From positions 1 to 56,210 of IMG/VR virus record IMGVR_UViG_3300020420_000018: 56,210 nt of DNA. One strand, given 5' to 3'. The position numbers were made by a program, and so were the translations under genes. The notes below the pieces were generated by a model. That model had not been told where the DNA came from. It saw only the letters and a list, made by a program, of their open reading frames with translations, and did not search any database. Positions within the stretch are counted from its first letter, which is position 1. The number at the start of each line of letters is the position of its first letter. The stretch comes from a virus. Of this stretch, positions 15,858 to 24,155 are shown piece after piece.

Positions 15858-16360
15858 TCTTTTTTCCAAATAGATAAACTTAAAATTATTCTTTCCCTTG
15901 CTGAAAAAGCATGGTGTAAATAATTCTTAGGTATGTATAATATATCGCCAGGTTCTACTTTAAAGTCTTTGTTATCTAGATGATAATAAGTAACATTTTT
16001 AACACCTATTATTAATACATGTTCTTTATCAAAGTGAGAAGGCCCTACTTCACCTTTTAAAGAATAAAAAAAATCTAAATTACCTATATCAAATAAATCT
16101 TTTAAATTAGTGTGAACATAAGTAATAAAAGGTTTAAAAATAGATAATTGATTTACGTTATATATCTGACCTACATGTTGATTTAGTTTACTTTCAAAAC
16201 CTAAAGTATTATTTTTTGACCACATTGCCAACATGGTATCAAAATTAAAATTTAATCTAAATGTTTCTAGTCGTATAGCTTTTTTTAAAAGTAAACATTT
16301 ATTTTCTTTAACAGCTTTTCTTATTTTTTTAAAAATCATTTTTATCTTAGCATCATCCAA
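15854..16360 (-). CDS. Cupin/JmjC-like oxygenase candidate
   Basis: A 168-residue protein. The C-terminal half has a cupin-type metal motif: H109-x-D111 in PSHFDKEHVLIIG, then the turn VEPGDILYIPKNYLHHAF with H149 or H150 as the third ligand. This fits Fe(II)/2-oxoglutarate hydroxylases of the JmjC/cupin type, which act on proteins or small molecules. The Lys-rich N-terminal helix region (1-35) is atypical. It is the last gene of a five-gene minus-strand operon and overlaps the preceding gene by 19 bases. Substrate unknown. Confidence 0.55.
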   Translation of the reverse strand: MDDAKIKMIFKKIRKAVKENKCLLLKKAIRLETFRLNFNFDTMLAMWSKNNTLGFESKLNQHVGQIYNVNQLSIFKPFITYVHTNLKDLFDIGNLDFFYSLKGEVGPSHFDKEHVLIIGVKNVTYYHLDNKDFKVEPGDILYIPKNYLHHAFSARERIILSLSIWKKD

Positions 16361-16935
16361 GATGTTAAAATATATTTTTTACCTGATAAAGGTGGATTAC
16401 CTCTATGTAAGTAAGGAAAACTTGCAGGCCAAATAACTATTCTACCTGTTTTAGGTTTGACTCTTTTAGAAAAATGTAAAAATTCTGTTTCTCCTCCATC
16501 TTCAACCTCATTTAAATAAATAGAAAAAACAAACGCACGTGCTTCATTATGATATCCTGCATTATGTTCTATATGCCAAACATGATATCCTTCTGTAGGT
16601 AAAGTTTTTTGAATTTTTAAATCTGTAAAATGAAAAGGAATACCAAACGCTGAGTCGGCACCTGTATTTTTTGTATAGTGATTCCAAGCTATATCAAAAT
16701 TAAGCATCATAGGTTTTAATGATTCCCACCAAACACTTATGTTATTAGGACCAGCAAAAAATTGTTGATCTTGTTTTTGAAGTATAGATACTTTTTCAGA
16801 GCCAATTCTGTTGAAAGTATTATTAAATTTATTTTGATCTTCATATAATTTAATAGCTTTATTACATTCTTCTTTGGTAATGTAATTGTCATATATACCT
16901 ATAAAATTATTTATATTAACTGTCTTTTCATTCAT
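16342..16935 (-). CDS. 2OG-Fe(II) oxygenase, prolyl-4-hydroxylase-like, HxE variant
   Basis: A 197-residue protein of the P4Hc type. Visible motifs: GYHVWHIEHNAG with H121-I-E123 as the first two iron ligands (glutamate in place of the usual aspartate), FSIYLNEVEDGGETEFL, PKTGRIVIWPASFPYLHRG with H177 as third ligand, and K187 in SGKKYILTSW as the likely 2-oxoglutarate anchor. Family members hydroxylate proteins, sugars or small molecules. Lies between a cupin-like gene and a sulfotransferase in one operon. Confidence 0.7.
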   Translation of the reverse strand: MNEKTVNINNFIGIYDNYITKEECNKAIKLYEDQNKFNNTFNRIGSEKVSILQKQDQQFFAGPNNISVWWESLKPMMLNFDIAWNHYTKNTGADSAFGIPFHFTDLKIQKTLPTEGYHVWHIEHNAGYHNEARAFVFSIYLNEVEDGGETEFLHFSKRVKPKTGRIVIWPASFPYLHRGNPPLSGKKYILTSWMMLR

Positions 16936-17511
16936 CTAAAATATCTTTCCATGCTGCCATTCCCATAAAAAAGGAGACCTTTTTATATGGTTATATACAT
17001 AATAGTCAAAATGTAAATATTTCATAATCTCTTCTTTATCTAGATATTTTTCTATATCATAGTATTTTGATGTTTTATGTTTTTCTGGAAAAGCATTTAA
17101 GTGTTTAGTTTGATTAAAATGCATTTTTAAAAACAAATTTAAATCATCGATATCTATGTAATGTTCTATCTGATAATTCATTAGATAAGGGATTTGTGAA
17201 ATACTATGATTTATTGTGCCGTTTAAAGTATTTCTTATATGGTTTTCATTAGACGTAAATACTTTCTTAATATCAATATCTTTTACATCTACTTTATTTA
17301 TTAATAAATCATATTTTAAACCTGATAGAAATCTTTCGTAAGGATCTCGTATAATACAAAATCTTGGTTTTTTAGATAAACCAAAGGTATATTCAATATT
17401 ATCTTTATAAGTATCTAATATACAATTCATAACACTTCTATTTGCGTTTTTATGAATTCTTACATATTGGAATTCTTTGGTTTCAACTAATTCTGCAAAT
17501 CTAAAATTCAT
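16936..17511 (-). CDS. Sulfotransferase-like protein
   Basis: A 191-residue protein. The start VRIHKNANRSVMNCIL (about 17-31) is a phosphosulfate-binding loop like that of carbohydrate sulfotransferases (Sulfotransfer_2 type), and FCIIRDPYERFLSGLK (51-66) is the typical second PAPS motif. It would move sulfate from PAPS to a glycan or other acceptor. The C-terminus resembles other members only loosely. It abuts an oxygenase downstream and overlaps one upstream by 4 bases. Location among tail genes suggests a virion or cell-surface target. Confidence 0.65.
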   Translation of the reverse strand: MNFRFAELVETKEFQYVRIHKNANRSVMNCILDTYKDNIEYTFGLSKKPRFCIIRDPYERFLSGLKYDLLINKVDVKDIDIKKVFTSNENHIRNTLNGTINHSISQIPYLMNYQIEHYIDIDDLNLFLKMHFNQTKHLNAFPEKHKTSKYYDIEKYLDKEEIMKYLHFDYYVYNHIKRSPFLWEWQHGKIF

Positions 17512-18065
17512 CTTTTATTTCTAACTTCTTTCGTAGATTCAACTAAATATCTTTTATCATATGCATATTTTTTAAAAGGACCGTTTTGATCTACATAATG
17601 AAAAAATACTTGAGCCATTCCTTCGCCTTTGTATATACCAGGCCTCCAATGTTTTTGACTACACCCTGCATATAGTAAACCATCTCCCTCTTCTAATTCA
17701 ATTTTTTTACCCTCTATAATCATAGGCCAATTATCATATTTTTTTACACAGACAGTTATAGATACTTCACAAGCTGCTCTATCTGTGTGTTTAGGTAATG
17801 TGCCGCCTAATATATAATAACGCCAATATGTAAAAGTAGGATAAAGTTTTAAATTAGATTCTATTTCTACTCTAGGTAATTTTTGATGTAATAGAGTTAA
17901 CATTAAAGGATCATCATACCAAGATGGGGAAAACGCGGCATTTTTAAAATCTTCTATTACATGATCTTTAAACTTATCTAATTTAATATAACAGTATTTT
18001 TGAAGAATATTTAATTCTTCTTTTGTAAAAAAATTTTTTACTACTTTATAATCTACTGTAGCCAT
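17508..18065 (-). CDS. 2OG-Fe(II) oxygenase-like protein
   Basis: A 185-residue protein. Central motif LGGTLPKHTDRAACEVSITV with H93-T-D95, then the sharp-turn strand IELEEGDGLLYAGCSQKHWRPG with H139 as the third iron ligand. The second arm of the fold (MAQVFFHYVDQNGP) follows. These features define the double-stranded beta-helix of 2-oxoglutarate oxygenases, though the Arg/Lys cosubstrate anchor is not obvious. Substrate unknown; the operon suggests a shared pathway with the sulfotransferase. Confidence 0.65.
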   Translation of the reverse strand: MATVDYKVVKNFFTKEELNILQKYCYIKLDKFKDHVIEDFKNAAFSPSWYDDPLMLTLLHQKLPRVEIESNLKLYPTFTYWRYYILGGTLPKHTDRAACEVSITVCVKKYDNWPMIIEGKKIELEEGDGLLYAGCSQKHWRPGIYKGEGMAQVFFHYVDQNGPFKKYAYDKRYLVESTKEVRNKR

Positions 18066-18565
18066 AATACTATACTATATCTAGTTCCTTTGATTATAGG
18101 TTCAATCATATAAGGATACAAAAAATTACTAGGAAAAAATACAATAGACCTTTCATCTAATTTAAATCTTTTAATTTCTTTTTCTTTTTGATCAGTAAAA
18201 ACTAAATCTCCACCTTCATAATCATTATTTAAATTTATAATAACACTAAGATTTCTAGTTATATAAGAACAATAATCTGTGTGAGTTTTGTATTCACAAC
18301 CAGGTGTGTATTTTAAAATATCTATTTGATTAATTTTATTACTAGCAATTTGAGGAAATTTAATTTTATAATGATAATATATTTTTTCTACTTCTTGTTT
18401 TATATAATTCCAATAAAAAATATCAGTGGGAGTATTAAGACTTAAGGAATATCCTCCACTTGTTAATTTTTTAAAAGCTTTTACATCTATAAGAGTCTTT
18501 ACTTTTTTACAAAAGGTAGGATCTATTATATTTTTTAATTCAACAATAGCTTCTAAATGGTCCAT
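18053..18565 (-). CDS. 2OG-Fe(II) oxygenase fold with missing distal histidine
   Basis: A 170-residue protein, first gene of the minus-strand operon. P4Hc-type motifs: YTPGCEYKTHTDYCS with H95-T-D97, SVIINLNNDYEGGDLVF, and FFPSNFLYPYMIEPIIKGTRYSIV with R162. In relatives, including the protein at 49896 (H176 in IWIHGTEP), the site of Tyr152 is a histidine ligand. Its loss may abolish or change iron chemistry. The start is 47 bases from the divergent gene at 18613. Confidence 0.65.
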   Translation of the reverse strand: MDHLEAIVELKNIIDPTFCKKVKTLIDVKAFKKLTSGGYSLSLNTPTDIFYWNYIKQEVEKIYYHYKIKFPQIASNKINQIDILKYTPGCEYKTHTDYCSYITRNLSVIINLNNDYEGGDLVFTDQKEKEIKRFKLDERSIVFFPSNFLYPYMIEPIIKGTRYSIVLWLQ

Positions 18566-18612
18566 AATATTGCTACTTTCATTCTCTATAAAACTAATAT
18601 ATAAGCTACTAT
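18566..18612. promoter_or_regulatory. Divergent intergenic segment
   Basis: A 47-base AT-rich gap between divergent starts at 18565 and 18613. It holds several TATA-like boxes (TAATAT, TATATA) but I cannot pick a convincing -35 and -10 pair. It must carry at least the minus-strand promoter unless that operon is read from further away. Confidence 0.35.
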
Positions 18613-20577
18613 ATGCTACAAAAATTAAATTTCAAGCCCGGTTTTAATAAACAAGACACTGAATCAGGGGCAGAAGGTCAATGGACAGATGGTGATTTTG
18701 TTAGATTTAGATATGGCTTACCTGAAAAAATAGGTGGTTGGTTACAATTAACAGCTGCCGGTAAATCTTTACCTGGAGCTGGTAGAGCGCAAGTTGCATT
18801 TTCTAGTTTTGCTGGTGAAAAATATGCAGCTATTGGAACATCACAAGGTTTGTTTTTATATTATGGTAATGACTTTTATGATATTAGTCCGTTAGATACA
18901 GCCATTACTGGAGGCACATTAACAACTGTTAATGGATCTAGCACTATAACTATTAATAAAGGATCACATGGATTAGCTGTTGGAAGATATGTAACCTTAT
19001 CTGCAGTAACTGTAACAGGAGCTAGTGGTTATACAGCTACCGATTTACAAAAAGTATATGAAATTTTAACTGTACCTGACATAGATAAGTTTACTGTTCA
19101 AGCAGCAACAGTTGAAACAGGATCAGGTATGAGCGCAGCTGGTGCAGTCACTGTTAATCCTTACGTAATAGTTGGACCAACAACTCAGACAACTGGTTAT
19201 GGTTGGGGTACATCCACTTGGAACGTTGAAACATGGGGCACGGAACGATCTACAAGTTCTGTGGTACTAGATCCAGGAAACTGGAGTCTTGATAACTTTG
19301 GTCAAGTATTAGTTGCAACTATATTTAACGGTGAAACTTTTACATGGAATGCAGGGGCATCAAACGCTAGAACTATTAGAGCTTCAAAATCTACAAGTAG
19401 TTTTGCAACCACCAATAATCCTACAGCTAGCAGATTTACTTTAGTATCAGATAGAGATAGACACTTATTTCATTTTGGAACTGAAACAACAATTGGAACA
19501 CCAGCCACTCAAGATCCTATGTTTGTAAGATTTTCTAATCAAGAAGATTTAAATACTTATACACCAACAGCCACAAATACTGCTGGTACATTTAGATTAG
19601 ATACAGGTAACGAAATAAGAGCCGCACTTCAAGGTAAAGATTATGTCTTTGTTATAACTGATAATGCAGCTTATGTTATTCAATTTGTTGGTCCACCATT
19701 TACATTTAGTGTTAGACAAGTTGGTACGAACTGTGGATGTATTGGACAGCATGCAGCAACTTATGTTAATGGCGCTGTATTTTGGATGGGTTCTCAAGGT
19801 GGATTCTTTGCATTTGATGGTACAGTAAAATCATTACCTTGTCTTGTAGAAGATTTTGTATTTAGCACAGATGGCAGTAATCTTGGATTAAACTTTAATG
19901 CAAGTGATGTTATATTTTCTGGCTCTAATAATTTATATACAGAAGTAAATTGGTTTTATCCAAAAGCTGGATCTTCACAAATTGATAGATGTGTAACTTA
20001 TAATTATGCTGAGAACTGTTGGACAACGTCATCACTAGATAGAACAACGTATGCAGATCAGGGTGTATTTGATAATCCTTATGCAACCGATTATGATGAT
20101 AGCGCAACACCAGTTTTCCCTAGCATTCTTGGTATTACTAATAAATATGGATCTAGTATTTACTATGAACATGAGGTCGGCACTGATCAAGTTAATAGCG
20201 TTGCAACTACAGCTATTCCTGCGTTTATAAGATCTGGAGATTGGGATATTACCTCTAGACGTAGTGCTCTTGGTCAACAAACAGGTGTTGCAGATTACAG
20301 AGGAGATGGTGAATTCTTTATGGCGGTTAGACGTTTTATACCTGATTTTAAATATCAAACAGGAGATGCGCAGATTACTTTGTTTGTAAGTTCTTATCCA
20401 GACGACGTAGCTGTTAGTTCTCCACTTGGACCCTTTACAGTTACCGCAGCAACTGATAAGATAGATACCCGAGCTCGAGGTAGATTACTGTCTGTTAAAA
20501 TAGAAAACGATGGCACAGGTGAAACCTGGAGATATGGAACACTAAGATTAGACGCACAACCGGATGGTAGAAGATAA
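18613..20577 (+). CDS. Large tail hub/stabilisation protein (P22 gp10-like candidate)
   Basis: A 654-residue protein. It opens MLQKLNFKPGFNKQDTES and GQWTDGDFVRFRYGLPEKIGG, a start typical of a large tail protein in marine podoviruses that is compared with the P22 gp10 DNA-stabilisation protein and T7 gp12 nozzle. The rest is beta-rich with repeats of sheet-like segments, VNGAVFWMGSQGGFFAF and WGTSTWNVETWGTE. It likely forms the tail nozzle or hub. No Shine-Dalgarno is obvious upstream. Confidence 0.6.
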   Translation: MLQKLNFKPGFNKQDTESGAEGQWTDGDFVRFRYGLPEKIGGWLQLTAAGKSLPGAGRAQVAFSSFAGEKYAAIGTSQGLFLYYGNDFYDISPLDTAITGGTLTTVNGSSTITINKGSHGLAVGRYVTLSAVTVTGASGYTATDLQKVYEILTVPDIDKFTVQAATVETGSGMSAAGAVTVNPYVIVGPTTQTTGYGWGTSTWNVETWGTERSTSSVVLDPGNWSLDNFGQVLVATIFNGETFTWNAGASNARTIRASKSTSSFATTNNPTASRFTLVSDRDRHLFHFGTETTIGTPATQDPMFVRFSNQEDLNTYTPTATNTAGTFRLDTGNEIRAALQGKDYVFVITDNAAYVIQFVGPPFTFSVRQVGTNCGCIGQHAATYVNGAVFWMGSQGGFFAFDGTVKSLPCLVEDFVFSTDGSNLGLNFNASDVIFSGSNNLYTEVNWFYPKAGSSQIDRCVTYNYAENCWTTSSLDRTTYADQGVFDNPYATDYDDSATPVFPSILGITNKYGSSIYYEHEVGTDQVNSVATTAIPAFIRSGDWDITSRRSALGQQTGVADYRGDGEFFMAVRRFIPDFKYQTGDAQITLFVSSYPDDVAVSSPLGPFTVTAATDKIDTRARGRLLSVKIENDGTGETWRYGTLRLDAQPDGRR

Positions 20578-21167
20578 TGGAATTTTTTTTTAACCCTGTA
20601 ACAGGTAGAGTAGAACAAAGACAAGTTAATAACAATTTACCATTTAGATCAATGACTGAGTTGGCTAGTGAAATTAATCAATTTCCTTTTTTACCTCCTA
20701 GTCCTACAGTTCCTTTAGATGCATTTAAAAATACTGTAGCACCTATGGCTGTAAATACAGGAATTAATAACACTATACCGGCGGCTATGTTTTTAGATAA
20801 TGCTGGTCTTCCAGCTATTGATACTTCATTTGGCGTTGCTAATGAAGAAGATGTTGAAGAATCAAAAAAACGAACATCTGGAGGAGGAATAGCAGATTTA
20901 TTTAGAGCTATTTTAGGTTTTGCTGTGCCTGGTTTAGGTTTACTTACAGGTGGTTTGGATGGTATTAAAAGTTTAAATCAAAGATTACGTAGCACTGATT
21001 TTGCAAGATCTAGCACTGGAGCAGAATATTTTCAAAAAAGAAGAGATAGAAAAGCTAGAGAGGATGCTGCTAAAAGAGGAGCAGCAAAACAAAAAGCAAT
21101 AACTCAAAGAGAGGCGGCCCCAGGATTCTCAGGATCAGGGACAGCTGCAGAAATGGGTAGTTTCTAA
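20577..21167 (+). CDS. Virion-module protein, 196 residues
   Basis: Starts MEFFFNPVTGRVEQRQVNNN, sharing one base with the previous stop. The middle has a hydrophobic Gly-rich stretch ADLFRAILGFAVPGLGLLTGG (about 102-122), possibly membrane-active; the C-terminus is basic and Ala rich (KRRDRKAREDAAKRG). This mix suits an internal or tail-tip protein that enters the membrane during DNA ejection. Not recognised as a family. Confidence 0.5.
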   Translation: MEFFFNPVTGRVEQRQVNNNLPFRSMTELASEINQFPFLPPSPTVPLDAFKNTVAPMAVNTGINNTIPAAMFLDNAGLPAIDTSFGVANEEDVEESKKRTSGGGIADLFRAILGFAVPGLGLLTGGLDGIKSLNQRLRSTDFARSSTGAEYFQKRRDRKAREDAAKRGAAKQKAITQREAAPGFSGSGTAAEMGSF

Positions 21168-21331
21168 TGGCTAAAGTAACAAACTACATACCTGAACCCA
21201 AACAAGAATACGATGTAGAAAACCAAAGACAGATACTTGAATCTTTAACCACACTACAAAATCAACTTAATTTTTCTTTTCAACAAGATTTAAAAAACGA
21301 ACAGGACACATTCAATTATTTTTTATCATGA
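21167..21331 (+). CDS. 54-residue protein of the YIPEPKQEYDVENQRQ type
   Basis: Begins MAKVTNYIPEPKQEYDVEN and continues LTTLQNQLNFSFQQDLKNEQ; a short helical protein conserved in form in marine podoviruses. Coupled to both neighbours by overlapping stop and start codons. Function unknown. Confidence 0.55.
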   Translation: MAKVTNYIPEPKQEYDVENQRQILESLTTLQNQLNFSFQQDLKNEQDTFNYFLS

Positions 21332-21669
21332 GTATAAATTATAAAAATGCTAGTATTGTATTAGCTAATACAAATATGACTACAGTTCTAAGTATACCTG
21401 TAACTGCTGTAGCAATTGTAAAATCTGTATATGTATCTAATAACAGCACCGGAGCTGTGTTGGTTAATTGTGATTTAAGAGATAGTTCAGCTACTCAAGA
21501 TGTAGAATTTTTTAGAAAAGACGTACCTGCGACTAGCACTGTAAACGCAACAGAACAAGGGTTGAATTTAGAGGAAGGAGATGCTATAAAAGTTCAAGCA
21601 GAAACTGCTAGCAAACTTGAAATAGTTGTTAGTTATGCTTTAATAGATAGACAGAATGAAAATGGATAA
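21328..21669 (+). CDS. 113-residue beta-rich virion protein
   Basis: MSINYKNASIVLANTNMTTV onward; alternating strands and Asn/Thr/Val content suggest a beta sandwich. It contains VYVSNNSTGAVLVNCDLRD and LEEGDAIKVQAETASKLEIV. Overlaps both neighbours. The style is like the protein at 10419; both may be fibre or decoration subunits. Function unknown. Confidence 0.55.
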   Translation: MSINYKNASIVLANTNMTTVLSIPVTAVAIVKSVYVSNNSTGAVLVNCDLRDSSATQDVEFFRKDVPATSTVNATEQGLNLEEGDAIKVQAETASKLEIVVSYALIDRQNENG

Positions 21670-21844
21670 TATAGTAAAAATAAATTGTACAACTATAACA
21701 ACATACAGAAATACAAAGACCGGCGAAATATATAAAGAGAAGAAAGAAGGACCTGATATTGTAGAAGACGTTACCGTGCAGGTAACTAATAAAGGTTTAG
21801 AAGTTTTTCAGAAAGTATTAAATGAAACCACTAAAAAAACTTAA
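21656..21844 (+). CDS. 62-residue protein of unknown function
   Basis: Short ORF, MKMDNIVKINCTTITTYRNT, probably a small beta hairpin protein followed by VTNKGLEVFQKVLNETTKK. The ATG at 21662 is an alternative start. It overlaps the previous gene by 14 bases and the next by 23. Not recognised. Confidence 0.45.
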   Translation: MKMDNIVKINCTTITTYRNTKTGEIYKEKKEGPDIVEDVTVQVTNKGLEVFQKVLNETTKKT

Positions 21845-22337
21845 TATATTATCTATAGATTGTGATTGGATAACAAATTTAAAACAACAAGAGGAACTTT
21901 TAAGTTTCGCAATACCTATAATTTACAATCATACAAATATAAAAACTGCATATTCTCATAAAGATATTTATCCATTATTTGTTCATGGTTATGATGAATA
22001 TAATTTAATAAACATAGATCATCATCATGATTTTCATTACCATAAAGAACTTAATATTTTAAATGAGGGAAATTGGTTATTTCATTTATCAAATGTATTT
22101 AAAAACAAAATTGATTATACATGGATATCTAATCCTAATTCTACTCACATTGGTCTCGATAATTTAAAAAATTTAAAATCTTTTATTTTTGATAACAATA
22201 TTAATTATATAAAACAAAAAACATTTGATGTAATATTTGTATGTTGTAGCCCTGATTATGCTACGACACCTGAGGTTATTACTTCATATAAAATTATGGA
22301 AAGGATAGTAAATGATATTAAGAAACCAAAACCCTAA
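21822..22337 (+). CDS. UPF0489/arginase-fold-like protein
   Basis: A 171-residue protein with two metal-type motifs: ILSIDCDWI (about 9-17) and NIDHHHDFHYH (64-74, D66 to D70). This pairing resembles the UPF0489 family, which has an arginase/deacetylase-like fold, but here the protein is short. It could be a hydrolase that acts on an amide or acyl group. It is directly followed, with a 26-base overlap, by a glycosyltransferase, so a role in sugar modification is plausible. No experimental function known to me. Confidence 0.45.
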   Translation: MKPLKKLNILSIDCDWITNLKQQEELLSFAIPIIYNHTNIKTAYSHKDIYPLFVHGYDEYNLINIDHHHDFHYHKELNILNEGNWLFHLSNVFKNKIDYTWISNPNSTHIGLDNLKNLKSFIFDNNINYIKQKTFDVIFVCCSPDYATTPEVITSYKIMERIVNDIKKPKP

Positions 22338-23259
22338 AGGCGGAACAGAACTACAATTCGAGTACTTAGAAAAGTACGTCGATAAAAATTTATTAGATCA
22401 AGTGCAAATTTGCACTTCGGTTCCAGAAAAAATACCTTTACATCCAACTAAACCAAACATACTTTGGCAAAAAAATTCTTATGATCAACCTAACCTAGCA
22501 CCTTGGTTTAGTGATCCTTCTAATCATAATAAATACGATTGGTATGTTTTTAATTCACATTGGACATATGAAAAATTTAGATTTCATTTTAATATACCAA
22601 CTAATAGATCTGTAGTTATTAAAAATGGTATTGATAAAATAGAAAAAGCTAAACCTTATGTGAAAGGTAAACCTGTAAAAATAATACATCAAAATACACC
22701 TTGGCGTGGTTTATCTGTATTGTTAGGTGCAATGCAATTAGTAAAGAATCCTTTAGTTACTCTAGATGTATACTCCTCTACAGAAGTTTATGGTCAAGAC
22801 TTTTATGATAAAAACGATCATAATTATAAAGAGCTTTACGAACAAGCTAAAAAATTACCTAACGTAAATTATATTGGTTATAAACCTAATCAATATATAA
22901 AAGATAATTTAAAAAATTATCATATGTATGTTTACCCTAGTATCTTTGAAGAAACATTCTGCATATCTTTGTTGGAAGCTATGGCTGCAGGTTTATATTG
23001 CATTGTAGATGACTATGGGGCTTTGTATGAAACAGGGGCAGAGTTTCCTATGTATATTCCATACGATCAGAATCACAGAGCTCTTGCTCAAAAGTTTGGT
23101 TTTGGTATAGAACAAGCATCTTATACATTAGATCAAAAACAAATACATGATCATTTAGATTCACAGTCTAACTACGCGCATATTTATTACAATTGGAATA
23201 AGATTGCTATGCAGTGGACCACTTTTTTAAAAGGAGTCATTAATGCAAAATCCGAATAA
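22312..23259 (+). CDS. Glycosyltransferase, GT-B fold (family 4-like)
   Basis: A 315-residue protein. N-terminal RNQNPKGGTELQFEYLEKYV is the Gly-rich donor-side loop of group 1 transferases. The C-terminal domain has HMYVYPSIFEETFCISLLEAMAAG (about 204-227), the E-x7-E signature, then YCIVDDYGALYE. It probably transfers a sugar from a nucleotide donor to a protein or glycan. It overlaps genes on both sides, so it forms a cassette with the 21822 and 23243 genes inside the virion block. Confidence 0.75.
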   Translation: MILRNQNPKGGTELQFEYLEKYVDKNLLDQVQICTSVPEKIPLHPTKPNILWQKNSYDQPNLAPWFSDPSNHNKYDWYVFNSHWTYEKFRFHFNIPTNRSVVIKNGIDKIEKAKPYVKGKPVKIIHQNTPWRGLSVLLGAMQLVKNPLVTLDVYSSTEVYGQDFYDKNDHNYKELYEQAKKLPNVNYIGYKPNQYIKDNLKNYHMYVYPSIFEETFCISLLEAMAAGLYCIVDDYGALYETGAEFPMYIPYDQNHRALAQKFGFGIEQASYTLDQKQIHDHLDSQSNYAHIYYNWNKIAMQWTTFLKGVINAKSE

Positions 23260-24100
23260 ACCAATTTGGTTTGGTCAAGAAAGTATTGTGGAAACAATAG
23301 ATCTATCAGATCCTAAACCAGAGTTTAAATCACCTTGGAAAATAATGGTTTGTACTCCTGTACATAGTGAGTGTTCTATTCATTACACACAAGCTTTATT
23401 AAAATTTCAACAAGATTGTTTAATGAGAAAGATATTAGTTAGTTTTACTTTAATGAAATCGTCTTTAGTTACTCAAGGTAGAAACCTGTGTGTAGCTGAA
23501 ATGTTAAACCATGAAGATGGTTATACACACTTATTATTTATAGACTCAGATATTGACTTTGATTTTGGAACTATTGAGACAATGTTAAAAGCAGATAAAG
23601 ATGTTATTGCATGTCCATATCCAATGAAATCATTAGACTGGGAAAAAATATTTCAACAAAAAGATAGAGCTAAGACTATAGATGATTTAAAAAAACCTGG
23701 ATATACCTTTCCTATTAAATTAGAAGATCAAAATTATATACCATCAGATGGTGGTATTGTAGAGGCAACACACGCTCCTACGGGCTGTATGTTAATTAAA
23801 AGAACTGTATTAGAAAAGATGATAAAACAATATCCTGAGTTAGAGATATTTCAACCCACTAATATTAATGGTAAAGAGGTTAAAAAACCAAACTTTTACA
23901 ACTTCTTTGATACTTTGCATAACACAGAAACTAAACAATATTTCGGTGAAGACTTTGGTTTTTGTCAAAGATGGAGAGATATGGGTGGTAAAGTATATTT
24001 ATATATCATGGATTATATAACTCATGTAGGTGAACATCAGTTCTGTGGAAGGTTTTTTGACAACTTAAAACTGGTTGACGATAGTAAAAAAATCAAATAA
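23243..24100 (+). CDS. Glycosyltransferase, GT-A fold
   Basis: A 285-residue protein. SSLVTQGRNLCVAEML (about 73-88) and HLLFIDSDIDFDFGT with D101-S-D103, the divalent-metal DxD motif; then EATHAPTGCMLIKRTVLEKM, typical for acceptor-side binding, and GEDFGFCQRWRDMGGKVY. This architecture matches phage GT-A proteins related to Anp1-like transferases. A shorter relative is at 36367. Likely glycosylates a virion or host surface component. Confidence 0.7.
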   Translation: MQNPNKPIWFGQESIVETIDLSDPKPEFKSPWKIMVCTPVHSECSIHYTQALLKFQQDCLMRKILVSFTLMKSSLVTQGRNLCVAEMLNHEDGYTHLLFIDSDIDFDFGTIETMLKADKDVIACPYPMKSLDWEKIFQQKDRAKTIDDLKKPGYTFPIKLEDQNYIPSDGGIVEATHAPTGCMLIKRTVLEKMIKQYPELEIFQPTNINGKEVKKPNFYNFFDTLHNTETKQYFGEDFGFCQRWRDMGGKVYLYIMDYITHVGEHQFCGRFFDNLKLVDDSKKIK

Positions 24101-24155
24101 AGTGTTATATTTCAGGAATAGTACGCCTGCCTCTTAACTAAATTTAGACATAATT

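Noticed and set aside
15854-18565. Host-derived genomic island or prophage boundary
   Set aside because: The block has the same AT-rich composition as its flanks, no direct repeats that I can see at its ends, and phage genes continue on both sides.
20035-20358. Minus-strand ORF of 107 residues inside the tail hub gene
   Set aside because: It is fully contained in a well supported 654-residue gene on the other strand, with low-complexity composition and no Shine-Dalgarno.
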